Below, piece after piece: positions 10,663 through 22,689 of a stretch of DNA of 64,000 nt; positions within the stretch are counted from its first letter, which is position 1; each line of letters begins with the position of its first letter. The position numbers and the translations under genes were made by a program. Below the pieces are notes generated by a model. It saw nothing but the letters and a program-made list of their open reading frames with translations, had not been told where the DNA came from and made no database searches. This stretch comes from Gossypium raimondii (Eukaryota; Streptophyta; Magnoliopsida; Malvales; Malvaceae), in the NCBI RefSeq assembly GCF_025698545.1, contig NC_068570.1:9936001-10000000 (forward strand), in the 5' to 3' direction.

Positions 10663-11099
10663 CATTTATATAACGCCTTCAATTCCTATACATGTTATAT
10701 AAACCATAATATGTATTACAAAATCTACCGAAACAAGTTGGATAGTGTGGCTCGATGTGTTGATCCGATCTCTCGACTTCTCGAAAATCTACAAAAAACA
10801 TTAAACAACACAAGTAAGCTTATTGAAGCTTAGTAAGTTCGCTGGCTTTAAACATAAATCTTACCGAACAGACTATAACAACTCATTTAAATAAAGCATT
10901 CAAAATACATTTCCTTCCAATTACAACTTTAATTGATGAATTCACTTATTTCAGATCAATATCAATAATAACATATCAATATCAATAATAGCTTTAAGTC
11001 TTCAAACATTAAATTTCATATGTCACTTACCAACTTGTCAAATCGGAGAACGTCTTATGGATATGAGTACATCCTATACAGAAGCCCGAAAGCTATACA

Positions 11100-11280
11100 G
11101 AAGCACATAAGTGCTAAAAGAAAACTTGTAAGGGTTGAACGGAACCTCATAAGAGCTGAACGGAAACCCAATAAGGGTTAAACTGAAGCTCAAAAGAGCT
11201 GAACGGAAACCCATTAGGGTTAAATGGAAACTCATATGAGTTAACTGAAGTTCATTAGAGCTAAATGGAAAGTAAACACG
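11100..11280 (-). repeat. Tandem array of about 24-bp units with dyad symmetry in the solo LTR
   Basis: Repeats of the form GAACGGAAACCCAATAAGGG alternate with GAAGCTCAAAAGAGCTGAAC-like units. Each unit contains its own inverted repeat, such as AACCCATTAGGGTT, AGCTCAAAAGAGCT or AACTCATATGAGTT. Noncoding. Confidence 0.75.
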
Positions 11281-12661
11281 AAAGTTTGCAACAAATGCTG
11301 AACGTCGATTTACTTGGGCAATTTTCTGTCAATTCCTCCTTTGCACTGAACAACTGTTCTTAATCCTGCATTCCGTTCGTTTTAAACATTCAATTCAATT
11401 TTATAACTTTAACAATAATTTTATTTCCAACGCATGATATGAATAAATACATAATGCCATTCATCAATTTAAAATATATCATTAAATTTTAATCATACGA
11501 ACTTACTTGGGTTAAACTGTGGAATTTGTAGTACTTCAGGAACTATTTTGCTAATTTCTCTTTTTCACGATTATCTACGGGCTCTTGATCGAAAATATAA
11601 AATTATTTATTTATTAGCATATATTTGAATTTCAATTCACTTCACAATTAATACCCCTTAACTTTCAAAATTACACAATTACCCTAATTTTTACTACTTT
11701 TACAATTTAGTCCCTCTCTAATTAGTCCATCAAATGAACTAATTTCTCTATTGATAGTTTATCTAAATATTATAAGTTATTATACAGGTTTTGATACTTA
11801 GTATTTAATACAAAACCCTAATATTTAATCTTTTCATAATTTAGTCCTAAAATCAATATCTATCAAATTTACTTTATAAAATCTTTATATAACAAAATTA
11901 AAGCTTCAATTCCATGTTATTTCATCAAAACATCCAGCACCCATCAATGTAACTTTCAAAATTACCCATAAAATCAAATACTAATGAAATAGATAGTTGG
12001 ACCTAATTGTAAAAGTCTTAAAAGCACAAAAATTTTAAAAAAGAGCAAGAATTGAACTCACATGATGTAAAAATATGAAAAAATAGCTTTTAGAGACTCT
12101 TCTATGGTGTTTTTGGCTAGGAATTGTGAAGAAATTGCTAGAAACTCTTTAGATTTTTCTATTTGATATTTTAATTTTCCTTATTTCCAATTTTGCCTTT
12201 TTAATCACATCATTTTGTCATTTTTTTGTGCTTATGCCGTTTCAGCTTCTTCACTTAAGCCCAATTACTCATTAAGTCCTCCCTATTTACTATTTAAGCC
12301 ACTTAATCACTATTTCTCTTAATTAACAAATTTTACACCTTTTTCAATTTAGTCCTTTTTAATTAATTAACTATCATAACTTTAAAATTTTCTAACGAAA
12401 CTTTAATACTAACTTAATGACACTCCGTAAATATTTATAAAAATATTTATGGCTTGATTTATGAAATTGAGATCTCGATACCTTGTTTTCGAAACCATTT
12501 TACCTAATAACTCATTCTAAAACAGGAATCACCAATTCAAAAATATTTCTAAAATCACATTTGACTCGTGAATAATAATTAATAAAATTTTCAACCTCAC
12601 TCGTCAGATTTAGTGGTCTCGAACCACTATTTTCGACACCGTCGAAAATTGGGATGTTACA

Positions 12662-12748
12662 GAAAATTCATTATAATCATTTTAATTAACAAATAATTAT
12701 TGAAATCAACTTAAAAACAAGTTTAGAGATGAGGATTACCTTCAATTG
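12662..12748. repeat. Older repeat sequence flanking the copia insertion (left part)
   Basis: Begins with the GAAAA duplication of the solo LTR and ends with AATTG, the copia target site. Joined to 19155-19300 it resembles, in reverse complement, the stretch at about 43870-44000 (AAGTTTAGA.., GATTACCTT.., AAATCATT..). It is therefore part of a dispersed LTR-like repeat into which copia inserted. Confidence 0.4.
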
Positions 12749-13247
12749 TGTTTGATTTGTAAAATAAATCTAAAATAAAACTTAATAAACTAGGATCTAT
12801 CATGTCAAATCATCAAGAATAAATCAAGAATAAAACTAAAAGCGAAAGTGTACCTGAACCCATGAATTCCTTTTGGAGTTTTTCCTAATCTTGGGGATTT
12901 GATCTTCCAAATTAGCACACAAGAAATTCAAAGAATATTTACCCTATTTCATAAGGATGACATATTAGAAAAGATATCTTGTGTATAATTTGGGGACTAT
13001 AACCCTAATATTTATAACCTTGGCATATTAGTCCTAATTCTTAATTAGCCCATCATTAATTAAAATTTGATTAGAACTCAATTACTAGAGTACCTACACA
13101 TATTTGACCCATATTTTATTTAATAATTAAAGCCCAATAAAATTCTAAGCAAATTAGATCACTTTTAATTTGGGCTAACATATCATGATAGTAAATAATA
13201 ACATGTAATTACCTTTATTATATATATGATGTCCATATTTTCCAACA
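12749..13247 (-). repeat. 3' LTR of the copia element
   Basis: 499 bp. Relative to the other LTR it carries a small duplication (AAGAATAAATC before AAGAATAAAAC near 12810-12830) and scattered substitutions. Next to it, 13248-13260 is the purine tract in reverse complement. Confidence 0.88.
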
Positions 13248-13689
13248 ATCTCCCACTTAGACCACACATATATATACTAATTCCTTTATAATTACATGTC
13301 AGTATACAACCTTATGAGCTCATACAACCTTATGAGCTCAAAATTTTACTATCATATCCAAAAGATATTCTGAACAATCTCGTCCATTAATTATGCTAAC
13401 ATAGAACCAAGACGACTTTTGTTACATATATCGTAACTAAATCCATCCCTAATCACGTATATTAACACAAATAAATGACATAGATCAAGTATGGATATGT
13501 AGCATGGAAATTACATGCAATATGATCTAAACATGTCTATTTCCAACTGGTCCTCTTTAAACTTGAGTGAGGTCAGTATCAAAATAATAAACAGAGTGAA
13601 TAAACTGAATACTTCATTTCTGATCAGAAAATAACCAAATACATAAATGTTTGAAAACAAACATAGAACAAATAAAATATAAACTGCCA
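13248..13689 (-). other. 3' untranslated part of the copia element
   Basis: Noncoding stretch between the end of the RNase H frame and the 3' LTR. It starts with the reverse-complemented purine tract. No domain is visible. Confidence 0.6.
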
Positions 13690-16419
13690 CTAAATCATGA
13701 TATCCTTAAACAATGTAACACCCATGTGAGCAGTGTGCTCATGAAAGACCTTGGGTGGTAAACCTTTTGTGAGCGGATCTGCTATCATGGAGTTTGTCCC
13801 AATGTGCTCTATGGATATTTGACCATTTTTAACTCTTTCTTTTACAACTAGGAACTTTATGTCAACATGCTTTGACTTAGATAAACTCCTGTTGCTATTG
13901 GAATACAACACTGTTGACTTATTGTCACAAAATAATTTGAGTGGTCTTTCTACATTCTCCAAAATGCACAGCCCTGTGACAAAGTTTAGCAACTATATTC
14001 CATGGTTTGATGCCTCATAGCATGCTACAAACTCTGCCGCCATAGTGGACGAAGCTACAAGTGTCTGTTTGACACTTTTCCAAGATATAGCTCATCCAGC
14101 TAACAAGTAAATATAGCCCGATGTAGATTTCCTACTATCTTGGCACTCAGCGAAATCAGAATTAGAATACCCTACGACCTCCAAAAGATCTGATCTCTTA
14201 TAAGTAAGCATGTAATCTTTTATTCTCTGAAGATATCCCATAACCCTTTTGGCTGCTATCCAATGGTCTATACCAGGGTTGCTTAAATATTTGCCCAACA
14301 TCCCAACAATGTACGCAATGTCCGGACGCGTACATACTTGAGCATACATTAAACTCCCAACAGCTAATGCATAGGAAATCTTTTGCATTTCCTGAATTTT
14401 AAGGTTACTTTTAGGGCATTGAGTAAGACTAAATTTGTCTTCTTTAGTGACAGGGGTGTCACCTGGCCTACAACTCTGCATACCAAACCTTTTGAGTACT
14501 TTATCAATATAGCTCTTTTGTGATAAACCAAGAATAACTCGAGATCAATCTTGATGTATTTGAATTCCTAAAATAAAATATACATCCCCAAGATCTTTTA
14601 TCTCAAAATACTTAGATAAAAACCTCTTGGTTTCGTGCAATAAGCCTATATCATTAGTGACAAGCAAAATGTCATCAACATATAGAACCAAAAATATGTA
14701 CTTAATCCTATTGAATTTGTGATACACACAATCATCAACAATATTCATCTCCAAACCGAATGAAACAATTATTTGATGAAACTTGTGGTACCATTGACGG
14801 GAAGTTTGTTTGAGTCAATAGATGGATTTTATCAATTTGCAAACCATATTCTTTGAGTCTTTCGACTCAAAATTTTCTTGTTGCACCATATAAATTGTTT
14901 CTTCAATGTTGTTATTAAGAAACGCAGTTTTAACATCCATCTGATATAACTCAAGATCAAAATGAGCAACAAGCGTCATGATTATCCTGAAGGAGTCTTT
15001 CGATGAAACTGGAGAGAAAGTCTCTATAAAATCAATACCTTCTTTCTGAGTATATCTTTTAGCTACAAGGCGCGCCTTATACCTCTCCGTATTACCATTT
15101 GCATCCTTTTTGGTTTTAAATATCCATTTACAACCAATTGGTTTTGCACCTTCAAGTAATGGGACAAGTTCCCAAAATTTATTGTATTGCATAGACTTAT
15201 ACTCACCTTTCATAGCATCAATCCACTTTTGAGAATTAGAACTTTTCATGGCCTGATGAAAGTTGATTGGATCATCTTCCACCATTCCATTATCATCCTT
15301 ATGTTCTTCGAGAAATACAACATAATCATCTAGAATAGCATTTCTCCTTTCTCTTGTGGACCTCCTTAATGGCACTTGTTCTTGAGGTTGTTGAGTTTGT
15401 TCTTCTGGAACAATTACCTCATTTTGAATGGGGAGTTGTTCAACATTGTCTTGTAGAGGTTCTGGATTCACTTCTTGATCAATGATAGGTATAAGAACCT
15501 GAACATCGTCAAAAGTGATAGTAGGAACTGAGTTATAATCAAATTCCTTCTCAAAAGCAATGTTTTTAACCTTATTTCTCCCTCCAAACTCAACATCTTC
15601 AAAAAATGTTGCAGTTCCTGTCTCAAAAATATTTTTTATTATGAGATCATAAAATTTATAGCCCCTAGATCGCTCAGAATAACCAATAAAGTAGCTGCTT
15701 ACTGTTTTGGAGTCCAATTTCTTTTCATTTAGCCTATAAGGCCTTGCCTTAGCTGGACATCCCCAAATGTGAAAGTGTTTTAGACTAGGCTTTTGACCTG
15801 TCCAAAGCTCATAAGGTGTTTTTGCAACTGCTTTATTGGGTACTCTATTTAGAATGTAAGCTGTTGTCTTTAATGCTTTTCCCCAGAGGGACTCAGGTAA
15901 GGTAGAATGAGCAATCATGCTCCTTACCATATCCTTAAGAGTTTTGTTTCGTCTTTCAGCTACACCATTCATACTATGTGATCCTGGCATGGTGTACTGT
16001 GGGACAATATCGCATTCCTCTAGGAATTTTGCAAATGGTCTTGGACATTGTTCACCTGAGCCATCATATCTACCGTAGTACTCACCACCACGATCAGATC
16101 TGATGTTTTTAATCCTTTTGTTGAGTTGATTCTCAACTTCAGCTTTATAAGCTTTGAAGACGTCCAAAGATTGAGATTTCTCATGAATGAGATATAGGTA
16201 CCGATAACGTGAGTAATCGTCTATGAATGTTATGAAATATTGTTGACCATTCCAAGATGCCACAGGGAATGACCCACAAATATCTGTATAAATTAATTCT
16301 AAGATGTCTAAAGATCTATTGGCACCCAATCTCTTGGTTTTAGTCTGTTTTCCCTTAATACAATTGACATAGACATCAAAGTCTGTGAAGTCAAGGGACT
16401 CTAAAATACCATCAGACAC
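13690..16419 (-). pseudogene. Integrase-reverse transcriptase-RNase H of the copia element
   Basis: Read on the minus strand. The integrase core (about 16340-15850) shows [21 protein letters not shown] and [11 protein letters not shown], so the D,D,E triad appears present. [11 protein letters not shown] and [17 protein letters not shown] follow, then a variable linker. Reverse transcriptase begins with [21 protein letters not shown] and [10 protein letters not shown], then a stop at 14815. The catalytic YVDD is at about 14671-14682 in the next open piece. RNase H (14481-14092 and 13992-13690) includes YSNSDFAECQDSRKSTSGY and ends with ADPLTKGLPPKVF. Several frames are needed, so the polyprotein cannot be made. 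Confidence 0.9.
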
Positions 16420-16610
16420 AAGGCGTTAAACTCTACCTTTTGAGATATGACCTAAGCGCTTATGCCATAATTATGCTAAATTTTCCTTATTTAATTTGCA
16501 TTTAATACCACGTGATTCCACATACAAGGTTTCATTATAGGATGCAACTATTTCTAACAAATAAAGGTTGTCATAAGTATTTAAATAACCAGTTCCAATA
16601 ACATTTGAAT

Positions 16611-17751
16611 TTAAAGGCAAACTAAATTCTGTCTAAATGACGGTACAATAAAAGTGTCTTTTAAATCCAAATAAAAACCAATTCCTAATAACAACCTAAA
16701 ATGCTCAATTGCTTCTACTTCTACCGATTTTCCATCGCCCACAAAGATGTGTCTTTCACCATCACTTAGCTTTCGGTAACTCAGACAACCCTGCATAGAA
16801 ACACTTATGTGAGTAGTAGCACCAGAATCTATCCACCAAGTGTTTCTAGGTTTCCAGACTTGTTATATCTTTCTTTGCATGTCAAGCATGATATAACTTT
16901 CTTTACACGTCAAGCATTATATCTTTCTTTGCACGTCAAGCATGATATTTGGTACAATCTTTTTTTATGTGTCTAGACTTGTTACAAAAGAAACAACTCT
17001 CTGTAGCTTATTGTTGTTTCTTTTGAGCTGGTCTCTTAGCAGCTTCATTCTGATATTTTCTTTTCTTGCCCTTGTCTTTAGGGACATTAGCCAAATGAGC
17101 ACTTTCAGACTTATCACACTTTAACCTTTCTTCCTCTTGCACACAATGAGAAATGAGCTCATTTAGAGTCTATTTCTCCTTTTGACAGTTGTAACTAATT
17201 TTAAATTGATTAAACTGTGCAGGAAGCGATACCAAAACCATAAGAACAAGCAATTCCTCAGAAAGCTCGATCTTAAGTGCCTTAAGTCTTGAAGCAGTAT
17301 AAAACATCTCCATAATGTACTCCCCTACGTTTCCTTGAACCTTATACTTCATAGACATCAAAGAAGTTAGAAGTGATGGCATCTCAACCTTATTGTTTTT
17401 AGCAAAATGTTTCTCAATTTCATCAAGGAAACCCTTGGCCTGAGTAATCTTTTCAGATTTTATGCCCCTAAAGGCTTCTAGAATGTTGTGTTTCATGATC
17501 ATTAAACTCATGCGATTTGAACGATCCCACCTTTCAAAATCCCTTTTAACATCAGGGGTGCTTTTCGCAGTGAGAGGTGCAGGTTGTTCATCCCTTAGTG
17601 TAAGGTCTATGTCCATATAGCCAAGCATTATATGTAAGTGCCCTTTCCATTCCTTAAAATTAGTCCCATTAAGCGTGGGCATAGAATTTATATTAGCAGA
17701 TATTGTGGCAGCAGAAGATGAATTCGCTGAATATAGAAAATATAAAAACAT
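16611..17751 (-). pseudogene. gag, zinc knuckle and protease of the copia element
   Basis: gag starts at 17751 on the minus strand and contains MPTLNGTNFKEWKGHL, typical of plant copia gag. A stop follows at about 17172, but the same frame continues to a CCHC knuckle, CFFCNKSRHIKKDC (about 17000-16960). A three-copy tandem repeat (16857-16950) separates it from the protease, which has the WIDSGATTHIS active-site motif (about 16840) and continues to 16611. Confidence 0.8.
16857..16950 (-). repeat. Three tandem units of about 29 bp at the copia gag-protease junction
   Basis: The units read approximately ATATCTTTCTTTGCATGTCA then AGCATG on the plus strand and are repeated three times. They introduce stops (TGA of the CTTGACGTG units) on the coding strand. 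Confidence 0.75.
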
Positions 17752-18665
17752 GTTAAATCAATATTCATAAGTAAACAATAAATTTAAGATAATGGCTAAT
17801 CCCATCTCAAGATACCAAACACCACATTAATATCAAGTCTTTGGACAGTAATACTAACAGTAAGCCATACTCTTGTTGTAGCAATCAAACATTGACAATA
17901 AAGTATGTCAAACAATTAATTAACCTTTGGACTAACTTATTGCTCACATAAAATACCTTCTAATTGTCACACACTTACCTTTGGGTTAATCAATAAACGC
18001 ATGAATCACAAAAATATATAATCATCTTAATATTTCAAATAAACTAATCTACACAAAAGAGGTCACTTTGGCAGCATTTTGTTTCAACTAATTTATTTAA
18101 AATATTAGACATCCTTAATTAAAACCAAAATCTGAATTTATTTGTTTCAAAATATTTACCTTAATTTCGTCTTTCAATCAAATTAAAAGATAATTATATA
18201 TTTATATAATTTTCCAAAACAACATGCATTAAACCAATCAAAGCATGCATATATTATATATTTATATATATAAATAAAACATACGAAACATCAATTTCTA
18301 CTGTGAACTTCTTTTCCAATTTTTTATTAACTAAATTAAATATCTTATATGATTAAAAAATTGAATTACATATGCGCAAACAGTAGGAATCCAAATTGAA
18401 ACATAGCATGTAAAGTATACATTCTTTATTTAAAAGTAAGATTGAATAGAAATTCAATGGCAAGGTTTGCAATTACACAAATATTTTAAACTCCGTAATT
18501 TAATCCATCAGTTTGAAAATCACCCCAAATTAAAAAATAAAAACCCTAAAATTTTAATATAAACTTTCAAAATATAAAACCCATGCAATTTCATGAATCA
18601 ATCATTCATAGGAAGAACTTTAATTAAATCTCAATGATTCGATATGACGAGGATCAGATGCCACT
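17752..18665 (-). other. Copia 5' leader region
   Basis: AT-rich noncoding sequence between the gag start and the 5' LTR. A candidate primer-binding site abuts the LTR: on the minus strand TGGCATCTGATCC begins two bases after the LTR end. It is only partly like the usual methionine-tRNA site and may be mutated. Confidence 0.5.
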
Positions 18666-19154
18666 TGTTAGATTTGTAAAATAAATCTAAAATAAAACTT
18701 AATAAATCATGATCTATCACGTCAAATAATCAAGAATAAAACTAAAAGCAGAAGCATACCTGAATCCATGAATTCCTTTTGGAGTTTTTCCCAATCTTGG
18801 GGATTTGATCTTCCAAAGTAGCACATAAAAAATTCAAAGAATATTTACTCTCTTTCCTAAGGATGGGATATTAGAAAAGATATCTTGTGTATAATTTGGG
18901 GACCATAACTCTAATATTTATAATCTTGGCATATTAGCTCTAATTCTTAATTAGCCCATCATTAATTAGAATTTGATTAGAACTCAATTACTAGAGTATC
19001 TACACATATTCTAACCCATACTTTATTTAATAATTAGAGCCCAATAAAATTCTAACCAAATTAGATCACTTTTAATTTGGGCTAACCTATCATGATAGTA
19101 AATAATAACATGTAATTATCTTTATTATATATATGATGTCCATATTTTCTAACA
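18666..19154 (-). repeat. 5' LTR of the copia element
   Basis: 489 bp, TGTTAGATTTG to TTCTAACA, followed by the AATTG duplication. Matches 12749-13247 almost throughout. Confidence 0.88.
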
Positions 19155-19321
19155 AATTGAACTCAAATCATTGATTTGAAAGTTCGAATCAAAATGCTTT
19201 AAGAAATTTGGATGACTTTTTGTCCAACTTTGAAAATTATTTCGAGAGATTTTAGAGAGAATTTTGGGAGAAAAAAGGTTTAGATCTATTCTCTAATATT
19301 TGGTTTATGAAAACAATCAAA

Positions 19322-19352
<31 letters not shown>

Positions 19353-20525
19353 AAAAGCTCTCAATTCGGGTGAAAAATGAGTGAAAAGTGATGTAGTTGC
19401 AGAGTTTTTAAAATTGAAAACCCCACCTGATTTTCAAAATTTGGGGAATTTGCCATCAGGCTACTCCCCCTTTTCCCTTATTTTACAATTTGCTCCTTTC
19501 CCTCCAAAATTTCAAAAATATGATTTATTTTTTTCTATAAAACCTCTTACACAATTCTCTTGTTTTTCAAATTAGTCTCATTTAATTAATATTTTAAATC
19601 ACCCAATTAAACTCCCATTTTAAATTATTTTTAAATTCTAATTTAGTCCAAAATATTTATTTTACCCAAAAATTATTTAAAACCATAAAATTAATTTTTC
19701 TAAAAATATTTTTATTTTCGGAATATTATTTACTAATTTTAGATGAAATTAAGCTAACTAATTAATAATATAAATCGCTAATTAACTCGATTAATTACCA
19801 ATTTTCACTCGAAACTTGATAAACTTACTCAAAATTACTAGACCTATTTTTGAGGCGTTAAAAAAAATCACACTTTAAAATTGTTTTATAAAATCATGTG
19901 TTTTATGTGCACATGCGAATGCGGTCAATGGTAGATAAAACATGATTGAATAGGTAAAAGGTATGTTTTGAAATGGTATGGTTGATATGAAATTTCATGT
20001 GCTAAAAGTTTGAATATTTAGATTATTGATATTGAATGGGGGATTAAGTTGAGCTCATGTTCGAATTGGAATGGTTAGGTGTTTTGGTTGACATTGAAAT
20101 GTTATAGATATGAGTTATTTTAATGGTATAACCATGTATAAATCATTTAGGTGGTGTTGCTAATTGTTGAATGGGAATAAAAATGGTGGTTTTGCCAGAA
20201 ACAAGGTCCTTGTCATGAACACCAACTCTCAACACCGCAACGTGATGCCGACAGTGAGTGACGTCACGACGTTAGTATGTATGAAGTCGTGCTGTGACTT
20301 ACTGAGTTGGCGACATTACGATGTGGAGAGTGTGAGGTCGCATCGTCGGCCCAAAATTTTTTAAATTTTACAAGAGTGATCGTGTAAGATATTATGTATG
20401 TGAATGCTAGTTATTCACATGTTTGAACGACCAGGTGATGTATAATTGTCTGTAATCGCTCCGACAGTGGTTGTAGCATCTCATAGCTCAGACCTAACAA
20501 CCGAGTCAGGTATATGGTGTTACAC
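19155..20525. repeat. Older LTR-like repeat sequence, no gene
   Basis: The first approximately 150 bp continue the repeat interrupted by copia and resemble the reverse complement of 43870-44000. A GA run lies at 19325-19355. The right end (about 20446-20525) finishes in TATGGTGTTACA, an LTR-like terminus. At 20200-20350 is an unusually GC- and CpG-rich patch with a perfect palindrome GTGACGTCAC (about 20258). Similar GC patches are common in gypsy LTRs. The exact left boundary cannot be seen. Confidence 0.45.
19325..19355 (+). repeat. (GA)n microsatellite
   Basis: Purine run of GA dinucleotides with a few AAAG interruptions. Confidence 0.9.
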
Positions 20526-22059
20526 TTCGTCTGAAGCTTTCTCTCAACCCAATAGGCGTATTGACTATTCAAAATTTTTTGCAAACACCCTGATCTTTGG
20601 GATGACTCAAGGGAATCAAAACCCTTACTCCTTTGCTTTTATGTTCTATTTTCCACCTCTACTCTTCTTGGTGCTATTTCCTTGATTTTGCTGGTTTGTG
20701 TTGGGTTTTGGTTAAGTGTTTGTTTCAATAGGTGAGGATTTGAGGATGGCGGTCTTGATTTAGTGAAAAGAAAAAGGTTTTTTTTTTGTAATTATATATA
20801 TTTGGAGTTTAGTAATGGTATTTTCGTGGTAAGACTACATGGTTTAATAACAATCTAATTAAAAAACAAGGCATTGGAATTTAATTACAAGTTTTAGTTT
20901 TATATTATATATGTTGAATCGACTCTTTTATTAATTTAACATAACTTTGAAATGATATGCATGTTAAATCGTGAACAAATGAATAAATTGGGATGAGAAA
21001 TAAATTATCAAAGTAATTACATTCTCAATTTTAAAAAGATGATCTAAGAATTAATTTAATTACTTTAAATTTGTTATACTTTTACCCTTTGTGGTATCAC
21101 AAGAATCAACTTGAGAAACACCTTTAGATGATCTTTTGACTTGCACCACTTGACTGATCACTCGTATGCCACTATCCCACTTGGAGTGGGGTTCTAGTGT
21201 TATATTACTTATATAACTATAAAATAAAATTAAACTATTCTTCTATCTATAAATATAAAAGGCATCCTCACAAATTATATATAGTCATTCACCATAGAGA
21301 AACTTTATAAAAAATCATGAAAAATTATTTTGTGCTATTTTTCTTGAGCATAAAATAAATAGAATTTTGATTTACTGTTTTTATTTTGATTTGGGAATAA
21401 TAATAATAATAATAATTTGTTATCATTATTACTAATTTTTAAAGAGAGTATCGATTTTCACCTTTTGAGTTTCAGTTAATTTTGTGTTTGTGAATTGATT
21501 TAGAGCTTACATTCTAAGTATTCGTGACTTAAAAATAAAAAAAATAATTTGATAAAACCTAAAATCAATTAAAGTTTCAATTGGATTGATAAAAAAACTT
21601 AGGGACCTCCATAGTAAGGTCCTTACGATTTGACTACCTTCCTATGATATTGGACAAAATCGTACACAAATACTAAGATTGACATGCTTTATTGTAATAG
21701 ATATTACAAGAAGTTCCTTGTAATAAAAATTTAAGAGAATTCCACCGCAAATACTATTATTATTTTTGAAAGTAAAATCGATGCGATCAATTTTTGTGCC
21801 ATTAGAATTTATATTTTATCACATTGAATAGGATAATATAAGATTTTAACTCAAATCATAGGTCAAATTAAGTCTAAAATCAAGTTATCCAATTTAATGT
21901 GGTTGAAGTTAGTTACTTTAATAATAAATTGCATTTTACCCATTCATTTGTTATTTTATGGATTTATCAAAAGTTTTTTTTTTGGATATAATATTTAGAA
22001 CTATCATAATCTCTCCCCAATTATTAAATAAGAGGATAAACGTGTTTCAATACGCAGAG
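20526..22059. other. AT-rich intergenic DNA, no gene seen
   Basis: No frame with a recognisable domain. An (AAT)n run is present at about 21396-21415. ORFs at 20164-20364 and 20446-20685 overlap LTR-like sequence and have no family features. Confidence 0.5.
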
Positions 22060-22400
22060 ACAAATTAAGGGAGGGGGACAGGAGGGGACCAAAAATAAAA
22101 TTTTTTAATTTAGTCTTCTTATAAAATAGATAAACTATAAATTAATATATAGTAGAATTGCACTTTGACCCTTCAAAATGCAAATTTTCAATTCAGTCCT
22201 TTTATAAATAAAAACTATAAATTAATATAGTAATATTGCACTATAGCCCCCCCAAATGAAAAAATTATGTTTAGTCTCCTAAAAAATTATGAAATTATAA
22301 ATTATTACATAATAAACTTATATTTTGATCTATGGAAAAATTATAATTAAATTTCGGCCCCTGACAAAAAAATTATTGGATTCATCCCTCTAAGCACACT
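22060..22400. mobile_element. Candidate MITE-like dispersed repeat with three internal repeats
   Basis: Starts with CAGAGACAAATTAAGGGAGG and ends near TTGGATTCATCCCTCTAAG. These ends are imperfectly inverted and resemble the ends of the MITE at 49908-50069. Inside are three diverged units beginning at about 22112, 22197 and 22274, each containing AAACTATAAATTAATA-like sequence. No convincing target duplication is seen here. Confidence 0.4.
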
Positions 22401-22689
22401 TGAACCTACATCCTTCTGCATTGACAACAATATCGATATCAACTAAGCTAAAACTCAATTAGCATTAAAAATTAATCATATATAAATTGATCCACCCTTT
22501 ACTTATTAGAATTAAAATGGAAATCAATTCGTTTACTTGCACATTGAAGTGGTAAAAATTAACTTATTTGATGTTTTCTTTGACTATTTCAATAACCAAT
22601 TCATGCAACATTAAATTTTAGTTTATGCTTTCAAGATATTTGAATTACTGCAATTTAAACTCTCTTTTTTATGTGTGTGAAAATAAACA

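Larger units (their letters stand above)
856..12661 (-). mobile_element. Solo LTR of a gypsy-type element, split by a nested gypsy insertion
   Basis: The sequence starts TGTAACACCC at 856 and ends GATGTTACA at 12661, so it has the TG..CA ends of an LTR. It is flanked by an exact 5-bp duplication GAAAA (851-855 and 12662-12666). After removing the element at 1718-10662 and one CATTT copy, about 2.86 kb remain (856-1717 plus 10668-12661) with no primer site or coding region, so this is a solo LTR left by LTR-LTR recombination. Its left part (1090-1390) is rich in CACACGG/CGTGTG motifs that pair with one another. Its right part holds a tandem array at about 11100-11280. Orientation is inferred from the related LTR at 32402-35560. 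Confidence 0.8.
12749..19154 (-). mobile_element. Complete but defective Ty1/copia LTR retrotransposon
   Basis: LTRs lie at 12749-13247 and 18666-19154. They are nearly identical by eye and both have TG..CA ends. The element is flanked by an exact AATTG duplication (12744-12748 and 19155-19159). On the minus strand the order is gag, zinc knuckle, protease, integrase, reverse transcriptase, RNase H, which is the copia order. A purine tract (reverse complement of TCTCCCACTTAG) sits beside the 12749-13247 LTR, making it the 3' LTR. All coding parts carry stops or frameshifts. The LTRs look more alike than those of the gypsy element, suggesting a younger insertion (inference). Confidence 0.92.

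Noticed and set aside
20164..20685. Two plus-strand ORFs
   Set aside because: They overlap LTR-like sequence and its flank and show no family features.
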